In this document: piece after piece, positions 28,370-37,274 of the stretch
Numbering within the stretch: position 1 is the first letter of the stretch
Layout of the letters: each line of letters starts with the position of its first letter
Assembly (NCBI RefSeq): GCF_019042215.1
Contig: NZ_JAHQCS010000169.1
Span: forward strand, 1-61,953
DNA length: 61,953 nucleotides
Direction: 5' to 3'
Origin: Evansella tamaricis
GTDB lineage: Bacteria; Bacillota; Bacilli; Bacillales; Salisediminibacteriaceae
Position numbers and translations under genes: made by a program
Notes under the pieces: generated by a model
Database searches by the model: none
The model's input: the letters and a program-made list of their open reading frames with translations, nothing else
What the model was told of the DNA's origin: nothing

Positions 28370-31180
28370 TTGAAAATAAAGGATCGGTTACATATTCTTC
28401 AGGACATTTTTTCATCTCCATTTCAAAGGGAGAGATACCTTCGACTTATTCAGCAGTATTTCCGTGACATTAAAATTAGTCACCGAACAAAAGATCTGTT
28501 TTTGCATGAAAAGTTTAATAAATTAATTTCAGACTGTGAGGTTTTAGGGAAGTGTGAAGATAGAACGGGGTTAAAGATGGCTTTCCTTTCTATAAAACTT
28601 GCACAGGGAGCAGAATTAAACAGTCTTGCTCAATCTATCCTACGAAAATTTATCGCTATCATTGTAAGGGAGGAATCCTGCAATGTTGCAATCATTGCCA
28701 TTCACTCAGAAGAGGAGCAAACGTGGGAGTTTTCTTTCGCGAAACAACAATCCGCGGGAAGGGGCTTGCAGTCTATTAAACTAGTTTCTTTTTCAGTAGG
28801 CAAAAATGTTCCTTCCTACACTTTCCATCATCTTCGTGAAGCATTTTTGTCCAGTGACGTATCTGTTTTGGAACTGGAAAACCTTTTTTCGGTGGAACAG
28901 TTGGAGAAGGATTTTTTGGAACTCTACATAGAGAAGGTTAGTCAACTCACCGAGTACATAGACAGAAGAACGTGTAGTGAGGGGAACAGGAGCACTCCCA
29001 TAAAGATGCAAAACTCTGCACACATTGCACAAGCAATAAGTAGAACCGTTCTTTTCCATTACTTTGATCCGCAAGAAAGAATTACCCTTAAGCAACGGAT
29101 TCAACAATGCTTAGAAACCCAAGAATCGAACTTTTTCAATGATGTTTTTCTTCCTTGCTATATGGATTGCCAGTATAAGAATAAAGAAGGGATCCCTTCT
29201 TTATTGGTGCCGAATGAATGGTTTTCAACTAGTGGAAAGAAAGACAATGATCTCGGTAATAATGGAGAAGGACTAGTGGATTTATTTAATAAATTTAAAT
29301 TTACGATGAGGGAAGGGGAGCCGTTAGACCATGAGGTTGCAGTTCATCCCGGACTATTGGGGAAGGTTTTTGAAATGTCCCTTGATACGAGTGACCGAAT
29401 AAATAAAGGTGTTTACTATACCCCGAAGGAAATGGTCCATTATATGTGCAAAGAGAGTCTAATTGTTTATTTATCTACACGGGTAGCTCTTTCGCGAAAT
29501 GTTCTGGAATACTTAATTTATGACGGAGACCATTTACGATTGGAATACTATCATCAACACAAATACGATGATCTTATTTTAAATTATGCCAAGGAAATAG
29601 ATAATGCCCTTAAAGAAGTGAAGGTGGCAGATCCAGCGGTTGGTTCAGGAGCATTTCCCATCGGCATGATCAGTGAGATTACTAAAGCAAGAATGATAGT
29701 AACAGAGTATATTGTCGAATCAGAAAAAATGAAGGGAACGACGTTGGATACATTTCAAAAAGGCAGGTCACCTTATAACCTCAAAATGGAGGTTATAACT
29801 AATGGGATTTATGGGATAGATATTGATAGAAACGCCATTACTATCGCTAAAAGAAGAGTGGAATTTTCCTTGTTAATGGAGAAAAATATGAGGCATGTGG
29901 ATAATCAAAAATGGTCACTCTCCAGTACAAAAATACATATGGAAGTGGGAGACAGTCTTGTTGAAGGGATATCTTGCAATCGATCAAAGAACCTATTACT
30001 GGAAACCGGTGAATTTGATATCGTTATTGGCAATCCCCCATATATTGACTCCGAAACAATGGTGCTACAAGGGTTAAAGGGGTATCGTGAAAGCATCTCA
30101 CGCAAATATAAAATGACGAAAGGAAATTGGGATATTTACATCCCTTTTTTTGAAATGGGTTATAAGTTGTTGGCAAAGGGTGGGTCCTTACTTTATATTA
30201 CTCCCGATAAGTGGATATCAAAATCATTTGGCAAGGAACTGAGAACTCAATTGACTGCATATTTTTATAGTTTGTTAACGGTTGGAAGGGAGGTATTCCC
30301 AACTGCAAAAGTGGATTCTGTTGTCACTCACATTACGAAAAATCCAGTGGATGAAATTCGAATCTATGAACTCCGAAACGGAAACATTGAATTCAAAAAT
30401 ACGGTTAATAAACAAATACTATCAGAACCATATTCATTAGATGTGATATTCTCTGATTCCATTGATTTATTAATGAAGTTGGAAAAGGGCTCCATGCTGG
30501 TCGGAGAAATTTATACATGTGAAAATGCCTGTGCTACAGCGGATGCATACAAACTGAAGGAAATCATAAAAGACCTTTCAGATGAAACGGAATTTCATAA
30601 AGACACCCATATGAAAATAGTTAACACGGGAACAATAGGTAAATATGTTTCTAAATGGGGATTACAGCCAATGACGTATTTAAAAGGGAAATATTCCTTT
30701 CCTGTGGTGGAAAAAGTTCAATTTTTAGAATGGTTCCCGAATTCTTACTCGAAGAAATCTATGGGACCAAAAATACTTATCAAAGGGTTATCTTTACTTG
30801 ATGCATGCTTCGATGAAGATGGTTCGGTAATCCCGGGTAAATCCACTATGATGATTACTGGAGAAAATCTGGATAAGCTAAAGTTTCTTCTCGGATTTAT
30901 TAACTGTTCCATTGCAATTTTTTATATAAAACAAAAGTATGCATCATCCAGTTATAATGGTGGAATAAACTTCACAAAGGAAATGATTAACAGGCTTCCT
31001 ATGAGGGAAATATCACCACAAGAAGAAAAAGCCGTTATATCACTAGTTGATCAAATTATAAAAGAGAAACGGAACAATCATATGGCTGAAATTACCCATT
31101 ATCAAGAGGCAATTAATAAACTGTTTTATAAAAACTTTCAATTAACAAATGAGGAAATAAATCAAATGGAGGGGGAATAA
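28370..31180 (+). CDS. Single-chain N6-adenine DNA methylase, Eco57I/type IIG-like
   Basis: Large enzyme (936 aa) with a class I methyltransferase core. It has GVYYTPKEMV near residue 350, the AdoMet-binding DPAVGSGAFP near 421 and the catalytic NPPY near 555. A C-terminal target-recognition-like region (SSSYNGGINFTKEMINRLP) resembles TaqI/Eco57I families. The first 340 residues have no motif I can name; a nuclease domain could sit there, but no clear PD-(D/E)xK was read. TTG 28370 is preferred because AAAGGGAG leaves proper spacing; ATG 28364 abuts it. It may be a type IIG restriction-modification enzyme or an orphan methylase. Confidence 0.8.
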   Translation: MKIKDRLHILQDIFSSPFQRERYLRLIQQYFRDIKISHRTKDLFLHEKFNKLISDCEVLGKCEDRTGLKMAFLSIKLAQGAELNSLAQSILRKFIAIIVREESCNVAIIAIHSEEEQTWEFSFAKQQSAGRGLQSIKLVSFSVGKNVPSYTFHHLREAFLSSDVSVLELENLFSVEQLEKDFLELYIEKVSQLTEYIDRRTCSEGNRSTPIKMQNSAHIAQAISRTVLFHYFDPQERITLKQRIQQCLETQESNFFNDVFLPCYMDCQYKNKEGIPSLLVPNEWFSTSGKKDNDLGNNGEGLVDLFNKFKFTMREGEPLDHEVAVHPGLLGKVFEMSLDTSDRINKGVYYTPKEMVHYMCKESLIVYLSTRVALSRNVLEYLIYDGDHLRLEYYHQHKYDDLILNYAKEIDNALKEVKVADPAVGSGAFPIGMISEITKARMIVTEYIVESEKMKGTTLDTFQKGRSPYNLKMEVITNGIYGIDIDRNAITIAKRRVEFSLLMEKNMRHVDNQKWSLSSTKIHMEVGDSLVEGISCNRSKNLLLETGEFDIVIGNPPYIDSETMVLQGLKGYRESISRKYKMTKGNWDIYIPFFEMGYKLLAKGGSLLYITPDKWISKSFGKELRTQLTAYFYSLLTVGREVFPTAKVDSVVTHITKNPVDEIRIYELRNGNIEFKNTVNKQILSEPYSLDVIFSDSIDLLMKLEKGSMLVGEIYTCENACATADAYKLKEIIKDLSDETEFHKDTHMKIVNTGTIGKYVSKWGLQPMTYLKGKYSFPVVEKVQFLEWFPNSYSKKSMGPKILIKGLSLLDACFDEDGSVIPGKSTMMITGENLDKLKFLLGFINCSIAIFYIKQKYASSSYNGGINFTKEMINRLPMREISPQEEKAVISLVDQIIKEKRNNHMAEITHYQEAINKLFYKNFQLTNEEINQMEGE

Positions 31181-31183
31181 ACG

Positions 31184-31411
31184 ATGGCAGAAATTAAATA
31201 TGAAATTAAGCAAAACCTTGGAATTGTATCAGAAGGGGCTAAAGGCTGGACGAAAGAATTAAATCTTATAAGTTGGAATGGCAGGGAAGCGAAATATGAT
31301 TTACGAGATTGGGCAGCAGATCATCAAAAGATGGGGAAAGGGGTTACCTTATCCACAGAGGAATTAAGAACATTAAAAGAAATTTTAAATGGGATGGATG
31401 AGTTACAGTAG
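31184..31411 (+). CDS. YdbC/PC4-family single-stranded nucleic acid binding protein
   Basis: A 75-residue protein of the YdbC family, a bacterial version of the transcriptional coactivator p15 (PC4) fold. It shows KELNLISWNGREAKYDLRDW followed by HQKMGKGVTLS and a C-terminal helix. Family members dimerise and bind single-stranded DNA. It starts three bases after the methylase stop with GGAGGGGA upstream, so the two genes are co-transcribed, possibly by chance of location. Confidence 0.87.
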   Translation: MAEIKYEIKQNLGIVSEGAKGWTKELNLISWNGREAKYDLRDWAADHQKMGKGVTLSTEELRTLKEILNGMDELQ

Positions 31412-31497
31412 AGCACGAAACGTTGGAGAACATCAAGGATAGGACGCTTACTGCAAAACTTTATTACAGTATCGTGTAAAAATATTTTGTGAAATGG

Positions 31498-31526
31498 TTG
31501 ACAGTTGGTGAAATGACGTGTAAATT
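31498..31526 (+). promoter_or_regulatory. Promoter of the S-box leader
   Basis: Perfect TTGACA (31498-31503), 17 bases, TAAATT (31521-31526). Transcription would begin about 30 bases before the first riboswitch. Nothing else is seen between 31412 and 31497. Confidence 0.65.
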
Positions 31527-31563
31527 ATGTATTAACCATTAATTCAAATAAAATAACATGTTT

Positions 31564-31668
31564 TCTTATCAAGAGAGGTGGAGGGACTGGCCCTGCGAAA
31601 CCTCGGCAGCAGACGGAAATGAGGTACTGTGCCAACTCCAGCAAGCAGAATGCTTGAAAGATAAGAAG
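31564..31668 (+). promoter_or_regulatory. SAM-I (S-box) riboswitch, first of a tandem pair
   Basis: The aptamer opens CTTATC, then AGAG-GTGGAGGGACTGGCCC, GAAACCTCGGCAGC, a short hairpin and GTGCCAACTCCAGCAAGC, and closes with GATAAG pairing to the start (P1). These are the conserved S-box core blocks. The closing strand GATAAGAAGAG can instead pair with CTCTTCTTATC at 31691-31701, forming an antiterminator that competes with the terminator at 31688. High SAM should therefore stop transcription. Confidence 0.93.
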
Positions 31669-31687
31669 AGAGTAAAGCTGTCTACTA

Positions 31688-31719
31688 ACCCTCTTCTTAT
31701 CATTAAGAAGTGGGTTTTT
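31688..31719 (+). terminator. Expression-platform terminator of S-box 1
   Basis: ACCC-T-CTTCTTA pairs with TAAGAAG-T-GGGT around TCAT, then TTTT. Its 5' arm overlaps the antiterminator pairing partner. Confidence 0.88.
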
Positions 31720-31759
31720 ATATGTATCAAAAGAAAAATTTCATATTTGCACCTAGATT

Positions 31760-31865
31760 TCTTATCGAGAGAGGTGGAGGGACTGGCCCTACGAAACCTC
31801 GGCAGCAGACTGAAACGAGTACTGTGCCAACTCCAGCAAGCGGAATTTGCTTGAAAGATAAGAAG
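31760..31865 (+). promoter_or_regulatory. SAM-I (S-box) riboswitch, second of a tandem pair
   Basis: Near copy of the first aptamer: CTTATC...GAGGTGGAGGGACTGGCCC, GAAACCTCGGCAGC, GTGCCAACTCCAGCAAGC, GATAAG. It differs mainly in the P3/P4 hairpins, so the pair arose by duplication but has diverged. It has its own antiterminator option (GATAAGAAGAG with CTCTTCTTAT) and its own terminator at 31888. Two serial SAM switches should give tighter, steeper control of the importer-kinase-isomerase operon. Confidence 0.93.
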
Positions 31866-31887
31866 AGCTTTGAGATGAAACACATCC

Positions 31888-31919
31888 AACCTCTTCTTAT
31901 GCACAAGAAGAGGTTTTTC
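31888..31919 (+). terminator. Expression-platform terminator of S-box 2
   Basis: AACCTCTTCTT pairs perfectly with AAGAAGAGGTT around a six-base loop, followed by TTTTCT. Confidence 0.9.
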
Positions 31920-32185
31920 TCATTGTTCAACTATAAATCATAGTAAAAAGATGTATTTTATCAGATTTAAGAGGAATCGAAAACGATAACAGAGTCAAAC
32001 ATTGGAGATAATCTATTTATGAAAGGGAAGTAAAAATATAGGAAAAACCTATGCAAAACAAATATAAAACCACATATATTAAGATCAACAAAACATATAA
32101 CGGAAATAAAACCAAAATAAACATGTAAGAATCCAAAAAAATCATTGAGAAACATAGAATGACGTGATACTATTTAGCTAAGTCC

Positions 32186-32223
32186 ATGAAAACGTTTTAC
32201 ACCCTGCAGTTACTGGGTTTTGA
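32186..32223 (+). promoter_or_regulatory. Possible second promoter with cre-like site
   Basis: ATGAAAACGTTTTACA (32186-32201) resembles a CcpA cre site with one extra base. TTTACA (32195-32200), 17 bases and TTTGAT (32218-32223) could form a weak promoter beyond both SAM terminators. If used, it would bypass SAM control. The rest of 31920-32303 is AT-rich with no gene. Confidence 0.35.
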
Positions 32224-32303
32224 TGTGTTTGATTCTAGTGATCTGACCTAGTAATCTCAGGTAATAATAAATTTACGAAACTATGAAAAAGGGGAGAAGG
32301 AAA

Positions 32304-33410
32304 ATGAAAGGTATTTTAAAATTAACAACCGTTTTAGCGCTTGTTTTAACACTTCTGTTAACAGCGTGCTCTTCTGGAGACGAAGATACAGCACAAGGTG
32401 GAAATAGTGATGTCTCATTAGATGGTGTTCCTGAAGTATTCACTGATGGTGAAACTCGTATCAAAGTGATTCGTAAAATTGGCGGTGACGATCATACAGC
32501 TCAATTTTTAGCAGGGGCAAAAGAAGAAGGGGAAGCATTGGGCTTTACAGTCGATGTATTTACTGCAAATGGAGATACTGCAGCTTTCCATGATGCCATT
32601 GCTCAGGCGATCCAAGAAGAGTATGACGGATTAATAATCTCACATGGTGATGACGATGCAACCGTGGAAGCTGTACAGGAAGCGGTTGATAAAGGGATTA
32701 AAGTAGTTACATTTGACTCTGTTGACGGGTTAGCAGATATCGACGGTGTTACATTAACTTCTCAAGATGACGCAGCATTAGCTACATTAGCATTAGATCA
32801 ATTGGTGGAAGACTTTAATGGAGAAGCCAACATTGCCTACCTTTGGGTAGATGGATTCCCACCTATGGTTCGAAGAAATAATGTGTATGTCCAAGTGTTA
32901 GAAGATAATCCTGGAATTCAAGAGTTAGAAAGATTTGGTGTGGCAGCAGCAGATACATCAGTTCAAACACAAAACGCTGTTGCAGCAATGTTAAATAAGC
33001 ACCCTGAAGGAACATTAGATGCCATTTTCGCAACTTGGGACGCATTCGCAATTGGTGCAGCAAGAGCCATCGAAGAAGCGGGCCGTGATGAAATTACGAT
33101 TTACGGGATAGATGTTTCTAATGCAGACTTGGAGATTATTCAAAGGGAAGGAAGTTCATGGAAATATACTGCTGCCGTGGATCCGAAACTAATTGGTTCA
33201 GTTAATTTGCGTATATTGGCGAAGAAGTTAGCTGGAGAAGAAACACCTCAATTCTATGATTTAGAAGCAACACTTATCTCACAAGAACAATTACAAGAAT
33301 CAGATAGTGCAGTAAATATGGTTAACTTGGCAGACATTATTCCAGGTTGGGGGCAAACAGATGCCTTTGAAGAAGACTGGATGACTACGCTGAAAGAATA
33401 TCATCAATAA
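32304..33410 (+). CDS. Ribose-type ABC transporter substrate-binding lipoprotein (predicted methylthioribose/5-deoxyribose)
   Basis: Lipoprotein of 368 aa with a signal ending L-L-T-A-C (Cys22). The mature part has the periplasmic-binding-protein type 1 fold (FTVDVFTANGDTAAFHDAIAQAI; DGLIISHGDDD; VVTFDSVDG; ATWDAFAIGAARAI), in the RbsB/LsrB-like class. ATG 32304 has GGGGAGAAGG upstream; the earlier ATG at 32283 has no site. Ligand is inferred only from context: tandem SAM riboswitches upstream and MtnK/MtnA homologues downstream point to 5-substituted 5-deoxyriboses. Confidence 0.85.
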   Translation: MKGILKLTTVLALVLTLLLTACSSGDEDTAQGGNSDVSLDGVPEVFTDGETRIKVIRKIGGDDHTAQFLAGAKEEGEALGFTVDVFTANGDTAAFHDAIAQAIQEEYDGLIISHGDDDATVEAVQEAVDKGIKVVTFDSVDGLADIDGVTLTSQDDAALATLALDQLVEDFNGEANIAYLWVDGFPPMVRRNNVYVQVLEDNPGIQELERFGVAAADTSVQTQNAVAAMLNKHPEGTLDAIFATWDAFAIGAARAIEEAGRDEITIYGIDVSNADLEIIQREGSSWKYTAAVDPKLIGSVNLRILAKKLAGEETPQFYDLEATLISQEQLQESDSAVNMVNLADIIPGWGQTDAFEEDWMTTLKEYHQ

Positions 33411-33424
33411 ATCGAAAAGACATG

Positions 33425-33460
33425 GAAAGCAGCACTCCTTAGTTTGGAGTGTTTGCTTTC
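33425..33460 (+). terminator. Intercistronic hairpin after binding-protein gene
   Basis: GAAAGCA-G-CACTCC pairs with GGAGTG-TT-TGCTTTC. As in the other importer operon (1478-1513), it lies between binding protein and ATPase genes and lacks a strong T run. Confidence 0.65.
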
Positions 33461-33505
33461 ATTCCTTCATTATACTTAGCTTGTGGAAGAAAGGCGGAGA
33501 GCTGG

Positions 33506-35011
33506 ATGGTTAAATCTAGATTGGAAATGAAAAATATAAGTATTGAATTTCCAGGTGTAAAGGCTCTTGATGATGTGAATTTTTCTACTACTACGGAATC
33601 TGTCCATGCATTAATTGGTGCGAATGGAGCAGGGAAATCCACTTTGATGAAAGTTCTTTCCGGTGCATATGACCACTATACTGGAGATATTTTTATAGAC
33701 GGAGCAAAAGTACATATTCGTTCCCCGAAAGAAGCCCAAAACTATGGAATTCAGATTGTTTATCAGGAAGTGGATACGGCCCTTGTTCCTTATTTAACGG
33801 TAGGGGAAAACATTATGTTGATTGACACTGTCAGTAATATGGGGAAAAAACAGTTTATGAATTGGAACAGGATTCATAAGAGGGCACAGGAAATATTAGA
33901 GAGTATGAACATTCATGTCCCTTCGAAAAAACTAGTAAGTGAGTTAACCTTGGCGGAAAAACAGATGGTCCTTATTGCCAGATCCGTTTCTCAAAAATGT
34001 AGATTCCTTATTTTAGATGAACCAACAGCACCACTTAGTTTTTCAGAAACGGAAGAATTGTTCCGTATTGTAAGAGATTTAAAACAAAATAATGTGGGAG
34101 TCATTTTCATTTCCCATCGTCTTCCGGAACTCTTTGAAATCTGTGATGAGATTACGGTCATGAGGAATGGGAAATTCATTAGTAAAGAACAGATTAAAGA
34201 GACAAGTATTAATACTGTCGTGGAATACATGTTAGGTGAAAAATTAGAAGAGCAGTTTCCGAAGTATCACATTAATATTGGAAATACAGTCCTGGAAGTG
34301 AAGGGACTTAACGATAAAGAAAAAATTAAGGATATAAATCTCCATGTGAAGGCAGGGGAAATCGTTGGACTAGCCGGATTAGTGGGGGCAGGAAAAACTG
34401 AATTTTGTAAAGCGCTGTTTGGGGCGTCGAAAAAGGTTTCAGGCGAAGTGTTGATCAACGGAAACACTTTAAAAATCAACTCTCCATATGACGCGGTTTT
34501 AAATGGTTTGGCACTAGTTCCTGAAGAAAGGAGAAAAGAAGGAATCCTAGTTCAGGAAACAGTAGCTACGAATCTATCCGCAGCAAACATTAATAAATTC
34601 ACAAAGATATTCAGTTTCTTAGATTTTAAAAAGGAAAAGACATCAGCACAAGAATTGATTAAGAGTCTCGGAATTAAAACCCCTGCAGAAACAACAAGAG
34701 TTCAAAATTTATCAGGTGGAAATCAGCAAAAGGTTGCCATTGGGAAATGGCTCATTTCAGATGCAGAGGTTTATGTTTTTGACGAACCCACAAAAGGTGT
34801 TGATGTAGGTGCTAAAAAAGACATTTTTGAACTCATTGCAGAATTGGCAAAGAGAGGAAAAGCCGTCATTTATGCCTCTTGTGAATTAGCCGAGATTATA
34901 GGAATTACAGACCGAATTTATGTTGTCTATGACGGGGAAGTGGCTAAGGAAGTGGAAACGAAAGACACGACAGAAGAAGAACTTTTATTTTATTCCACGG
35001 GGGGCAAGTAG
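33506..35011 (+). CDS. Ribose-type ABC transporter ATP-binding protein
   Basis: Double-cassette ATPase of 501 aa. The first half has Walker A GANGAGKST and Walker [12 protein letters not shown]. The second has Walker A-like GLVGAGKTE, signature LSGGNQQKV and Walker B VYVFDEPTKGVD. ATG 33506 is chosen: GGCGGAGAGC lies before it and homology starts directly after. The upstream in-frame ATG at 33449 falls inside the hairpin. It energises uptake through the permease, whose gene starts one base after this stop. Confidence 0.88.
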   Translation: MVKSRLEMKNISIEFPGVKALDDVNFSTTTESVHALIGANGAGKSTLMKVLSGAYDHYTGDIFIDGAKVHIRSPKEAQNYGIQIVYQEVDTALVPYLTVGENIMLIDTVSNMGKKQFMNWNRIHKRAQEILESMNIHVPSKKLVSELTLAEKQMVLIARSVSQKCRFLILDEPTAPLSFSETEELFRIVRDLKQNNVGVIFISHRLPELFEICDEITVMRNGKFISKEQIKETSINTVVEYMLGEKLEEQFPKYHINIGNTVLEVKGLNDKEKIKDINLHVKAGEIVGLAGLVGAGKTEFCKALFGASKKVSGEVLINGNTLKINSPYDAVLNGLALVPEERRKEGILVQETVATNLSAANINKFTKIFSFLDFKKEKTSAQELIKSLGIKTPAETTRVQNLSGGNQQKVAIGKWLISDAEVYVFDEPTKGVDVGAKKDIFELIAELAKRGKAVIYASCELAEIIGITDRIYVVYDGEVAKEVETKDTTEEELLFYSTGGK

Positions 35012-35012
35012 A

Positions 35013-36020
35013 ATGAGTGTATCAAAAGTCGAAAAAAACACATCTGCAAAACATTCCAAACGTCAATTTGATTTATTTGATTTTCTCTATAAATACGGAA
35101 CGATTCTCACGATCCTTGTACTAATTATCATCTTCGCATCGGCTAACCCGGCTTTTTTGCAGTCAAATAACATCATTAATATTTTGAGGTCCATATCCAT
35201 TGTGACCATCATTGCCATTGGGATAACGATTTCCCTCTCCGTAAATGGGTTTGATTTGTCCGTTGGATCAACCGCGTCCCTGGCAAATGCCGTTGTTATA
35301 TCCATGTTTGTTTGGTATTCCCAACCGACCGTTCTTGCAATTGGTGTGGCATTATTTGCGGCCCTTCTTGTGGGTGCATTGAATTCGTTTCTAATTGTTA
35401 AAATCAGGATTCCGGACATGCTGATTACCTTGGCGATGATGTTTATTATTCAAGGGGTTGCCCTGACATATACAAGGGGAGCAACGATTTCACAAAACAT
35501 GGTGATGCCCGATGGGAGCTTTGCCACTGGTTTAATCAGTCCATTCTTTTCTCAGATCGGCCGAGTTCCATGGATCATTATTATCATGCTTTTTGTTGTA
35601 TTCTCCGTCCATATTTTTCTCACGTATACGAAGCATGGAAGGTACATGTATGTCATAGGGGGAAATGCAGAGGCGGCCAGATTATCAGGCATTCCCGTCA
35701 ATCGATATAAAATCTTAGCGTACTTGTTGTCTGCCACTTTCGCAGCTATCGGTGGGATTGTCCTCGCCTCTCGGGTGATGACAGCGGAGATAAACGCTGG
35801 TGGTGGCTATCTCATGGATTCTGTTGCAGCGGCTTTTATCGGTTTTTCCGTACTTGGTGCAGGGAAGCCAAATGCCTTTGGAACTTTTGTTGGGGCAGTT
35901 CTTATTGGGATTCTCGCAAACGGTCTTGTGATGATGTCTGTTCCTTACTATGCCATGGATATTGTAAAAGGGACGGTGTTAGCACTGGCATTAGCACTGA
36001 CTTATTATAAATTGAAATAA
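35013..36020 (+). CDS. Ribose-type ABC transporter permease
   Basis: Membrane subunit of 335 aa with about nine or ten helices, of the RbsC family. The GFDLSVGSTASLANAV motif is near residue 85 and the YVIGGNAEAARLSGIPV loop near residue 215. A polar N-terminal tail (SKVEKNTSAKHSKRQ) precedes the first helix. GGGGGGCAAG forms the ribosome binding site inside the ATPase gene end. It ends directly against the kinase gene, so transport and phosphorylation are one transcription unit. Confidence 0.88.
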   Translation: MSVSKVEKNTSAKHSKRQFDLFDFLYKYGTILTILVLIIIFASANPAFLQSNNIINILRSISIVTIIAIGITISLSVNGFDLSVGSTASLANAVVISMFVWYSQPTVLAIGVALFAALLVGALNSFLIVKIRIPDMLITLAMMFIIQGVALTYTRGATISQNMVMPDGSFATGLISPFFSQIGRVPWIIIIMLFVVFSVHIFLTYTKHGRYMYVIGGNAEAARLSGIPVNRYKILAYLLSATFAAIGGIVLASRVMTAEINAGGGYLMDSVAAAFIGFSVLGAGKPNAFGTFVGAVLIGILANGLVMMSVPYYAMDIVKGTVLALALALTYYKLK

Positions 36021-36034
36021 TGGGAGGGTTACAA

Positions 36035-37270
36035 ATGCTAGATTTCACAAAGGAATATTTCAAGATGGTGGAAAAAGATGTGATTGTTTATGCGAAAACG
36101 AGGTTGGATTTTTTTGATGAAGATGTGGAGCTTTCCTGCGAGGAAATAGGCGATGGGAATTTGAACTATGTCTTTCGTTTAGTAGATTCCAAGAGTGGGA
36201 AGTCATTAATCGTGAAGCAAGCGGGCCCTGTTGCAAGAATATCTGATGAATTTAAGGTATCCCCCGATCGGAACCGAATCGAAAGTGAAATACTGAGCCT
36301 GCAACATAAGCTTGCCCCAGGGTTTGTTCCAAAGATGTATCATTATGATCCGATCATGAACTGTTGTGCTATGGAAGATCTTTCTGATCATGAGATCATG
36401 AGAACGGCTCTTATTAAACATAAAACATTTCCTTTATTTGCAGATCACATAACGACTTTTATGGTAAATACTCTGCTTCACACATCCGATGTGGTTACAG
36501 AACATAAAGAAAAGAAAGAACTGGTTAAATCATTTACAAACCCGGAACTTTGTGAAATCACCGAAGACCTTGTGTATACCGAGCCGTTTTTTGATTGTGA
36601 GCGAAATGATATCTTTGAAGGCTCACGGGAATTTATTAAAGAGCATATTTGGAATGATGAGAAGCTTGCTTTAGAAACGGCCAAGCTGAAGTTTGAGTTC
36701 ATGACACATTCCCAATCTTTGCTGCATGGAGATTTGCATACGGGGTCAATTTTTATTAAAGAAGATTCCACGAAAGTAATTGATCCGGAATTCGCTTTTT
36801 ATGGGCCTGCTGGTTATGATGTGGGAAATGTTGTGGCAAATCTTATTTTTGCTTATGTGAATGGGAAGTTCACCATCGAGGATGACGGGGAACGGGACAA
36901 ATTTTTACAGTACATGGAAAAGACGATCCGTGAAGTCATTGATTTATTTACAGAAAAATTCCTCTATGGATGGGATGAGCATGCAACGGAGCGTGTCGCC
37001 ACTTACCCTGGTTTTAAAGAATATTATTTAGATGGTTTACTGCGGGACACTGTGGCAGTTACCGGCCTGGAACTCTGCCGCAGAACCATTGGAATTGCCG
37101 GAGTGAAGGATATTCAAGTTATTAAAAATGAGAAGGACCGGGTTGCGGCGGAAAAAATCGTTTTATCTGCCGGGAAAACCTTTATCCTTGAACGTGACAC
37201 GATTCGAACCGGAGATGATTTCGTGAAAGTGGTTTTAAATTATGCATCTAAAGTGCTAAAGGAGGCATAA
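36035..37270 (+). CDS. mtnK: 5-methylthioribose kinase family (MtnK/DrdK-like)
   Basis: ATP-dependent sugar-1-kinase of 411 aa with the aminoglycoside-phosphotransferase fold. It shows GDGNLNYVFRL (nucleotide loop), IVKQAGP (Lys), the catalytic LLHGDLHTGSIFI and the metal-binding VIDPEFAF. MtnK phosphorylates 5-methylthioribose at C1. In the 5-deoxyribose and DHAP-shunt pathways homologues act on 5-deoxyribose too, and sequence alone does not separate the two. ATG 36035 has GGGAGGG upstream. It is downstream of the importer and the SAM riboswitches, as mtnKA is S-box controlled in B. subtilis. Confidence 0.87.
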   Translation: MLDFTKEYFKMVEKDVIVYAKTRLDFFDEDVELSCEEIGDGNLNYVFRLVDSKSGKSLIVKQAGPVARISDEFKVSPDRNRIESEILSLQHKLAPGFVPKMYHYDPIMNCCAMEDLSDHEIMRTALIKHKTFPLFADHITTFMVNTLLHTSDVVTEHKEKKELVKSFTNPELCEITEDLVYTEPFFDCERNDIFEGSREFIKEHIWNDEKLALETAKLKFEFMTHSQSLLHGDLHTGSIFIKEDSTKVIDPEFAFYGPAGYDVGNVVANLIFAYVNGKFTIEDDGERDKFLQYMEKTIREVIDLFTEKFLYGWDEHATERVATYPGFKEYYLDGLLRDTVAVTGLELCRRTIGIAGVKDIQVIKNEKDRVAAEKIVLSAGKTFILERDTIRTGDDFVKVVLNYASKVLKEA

Positions 37271-37274
37271 ATCG

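Noticed and set aside
31558-31943. Small reading frames within the S-box leader
   Set aside because: They coincide with two SAM-I aptamers and their terminators; the sequence is explained by RNA structure.
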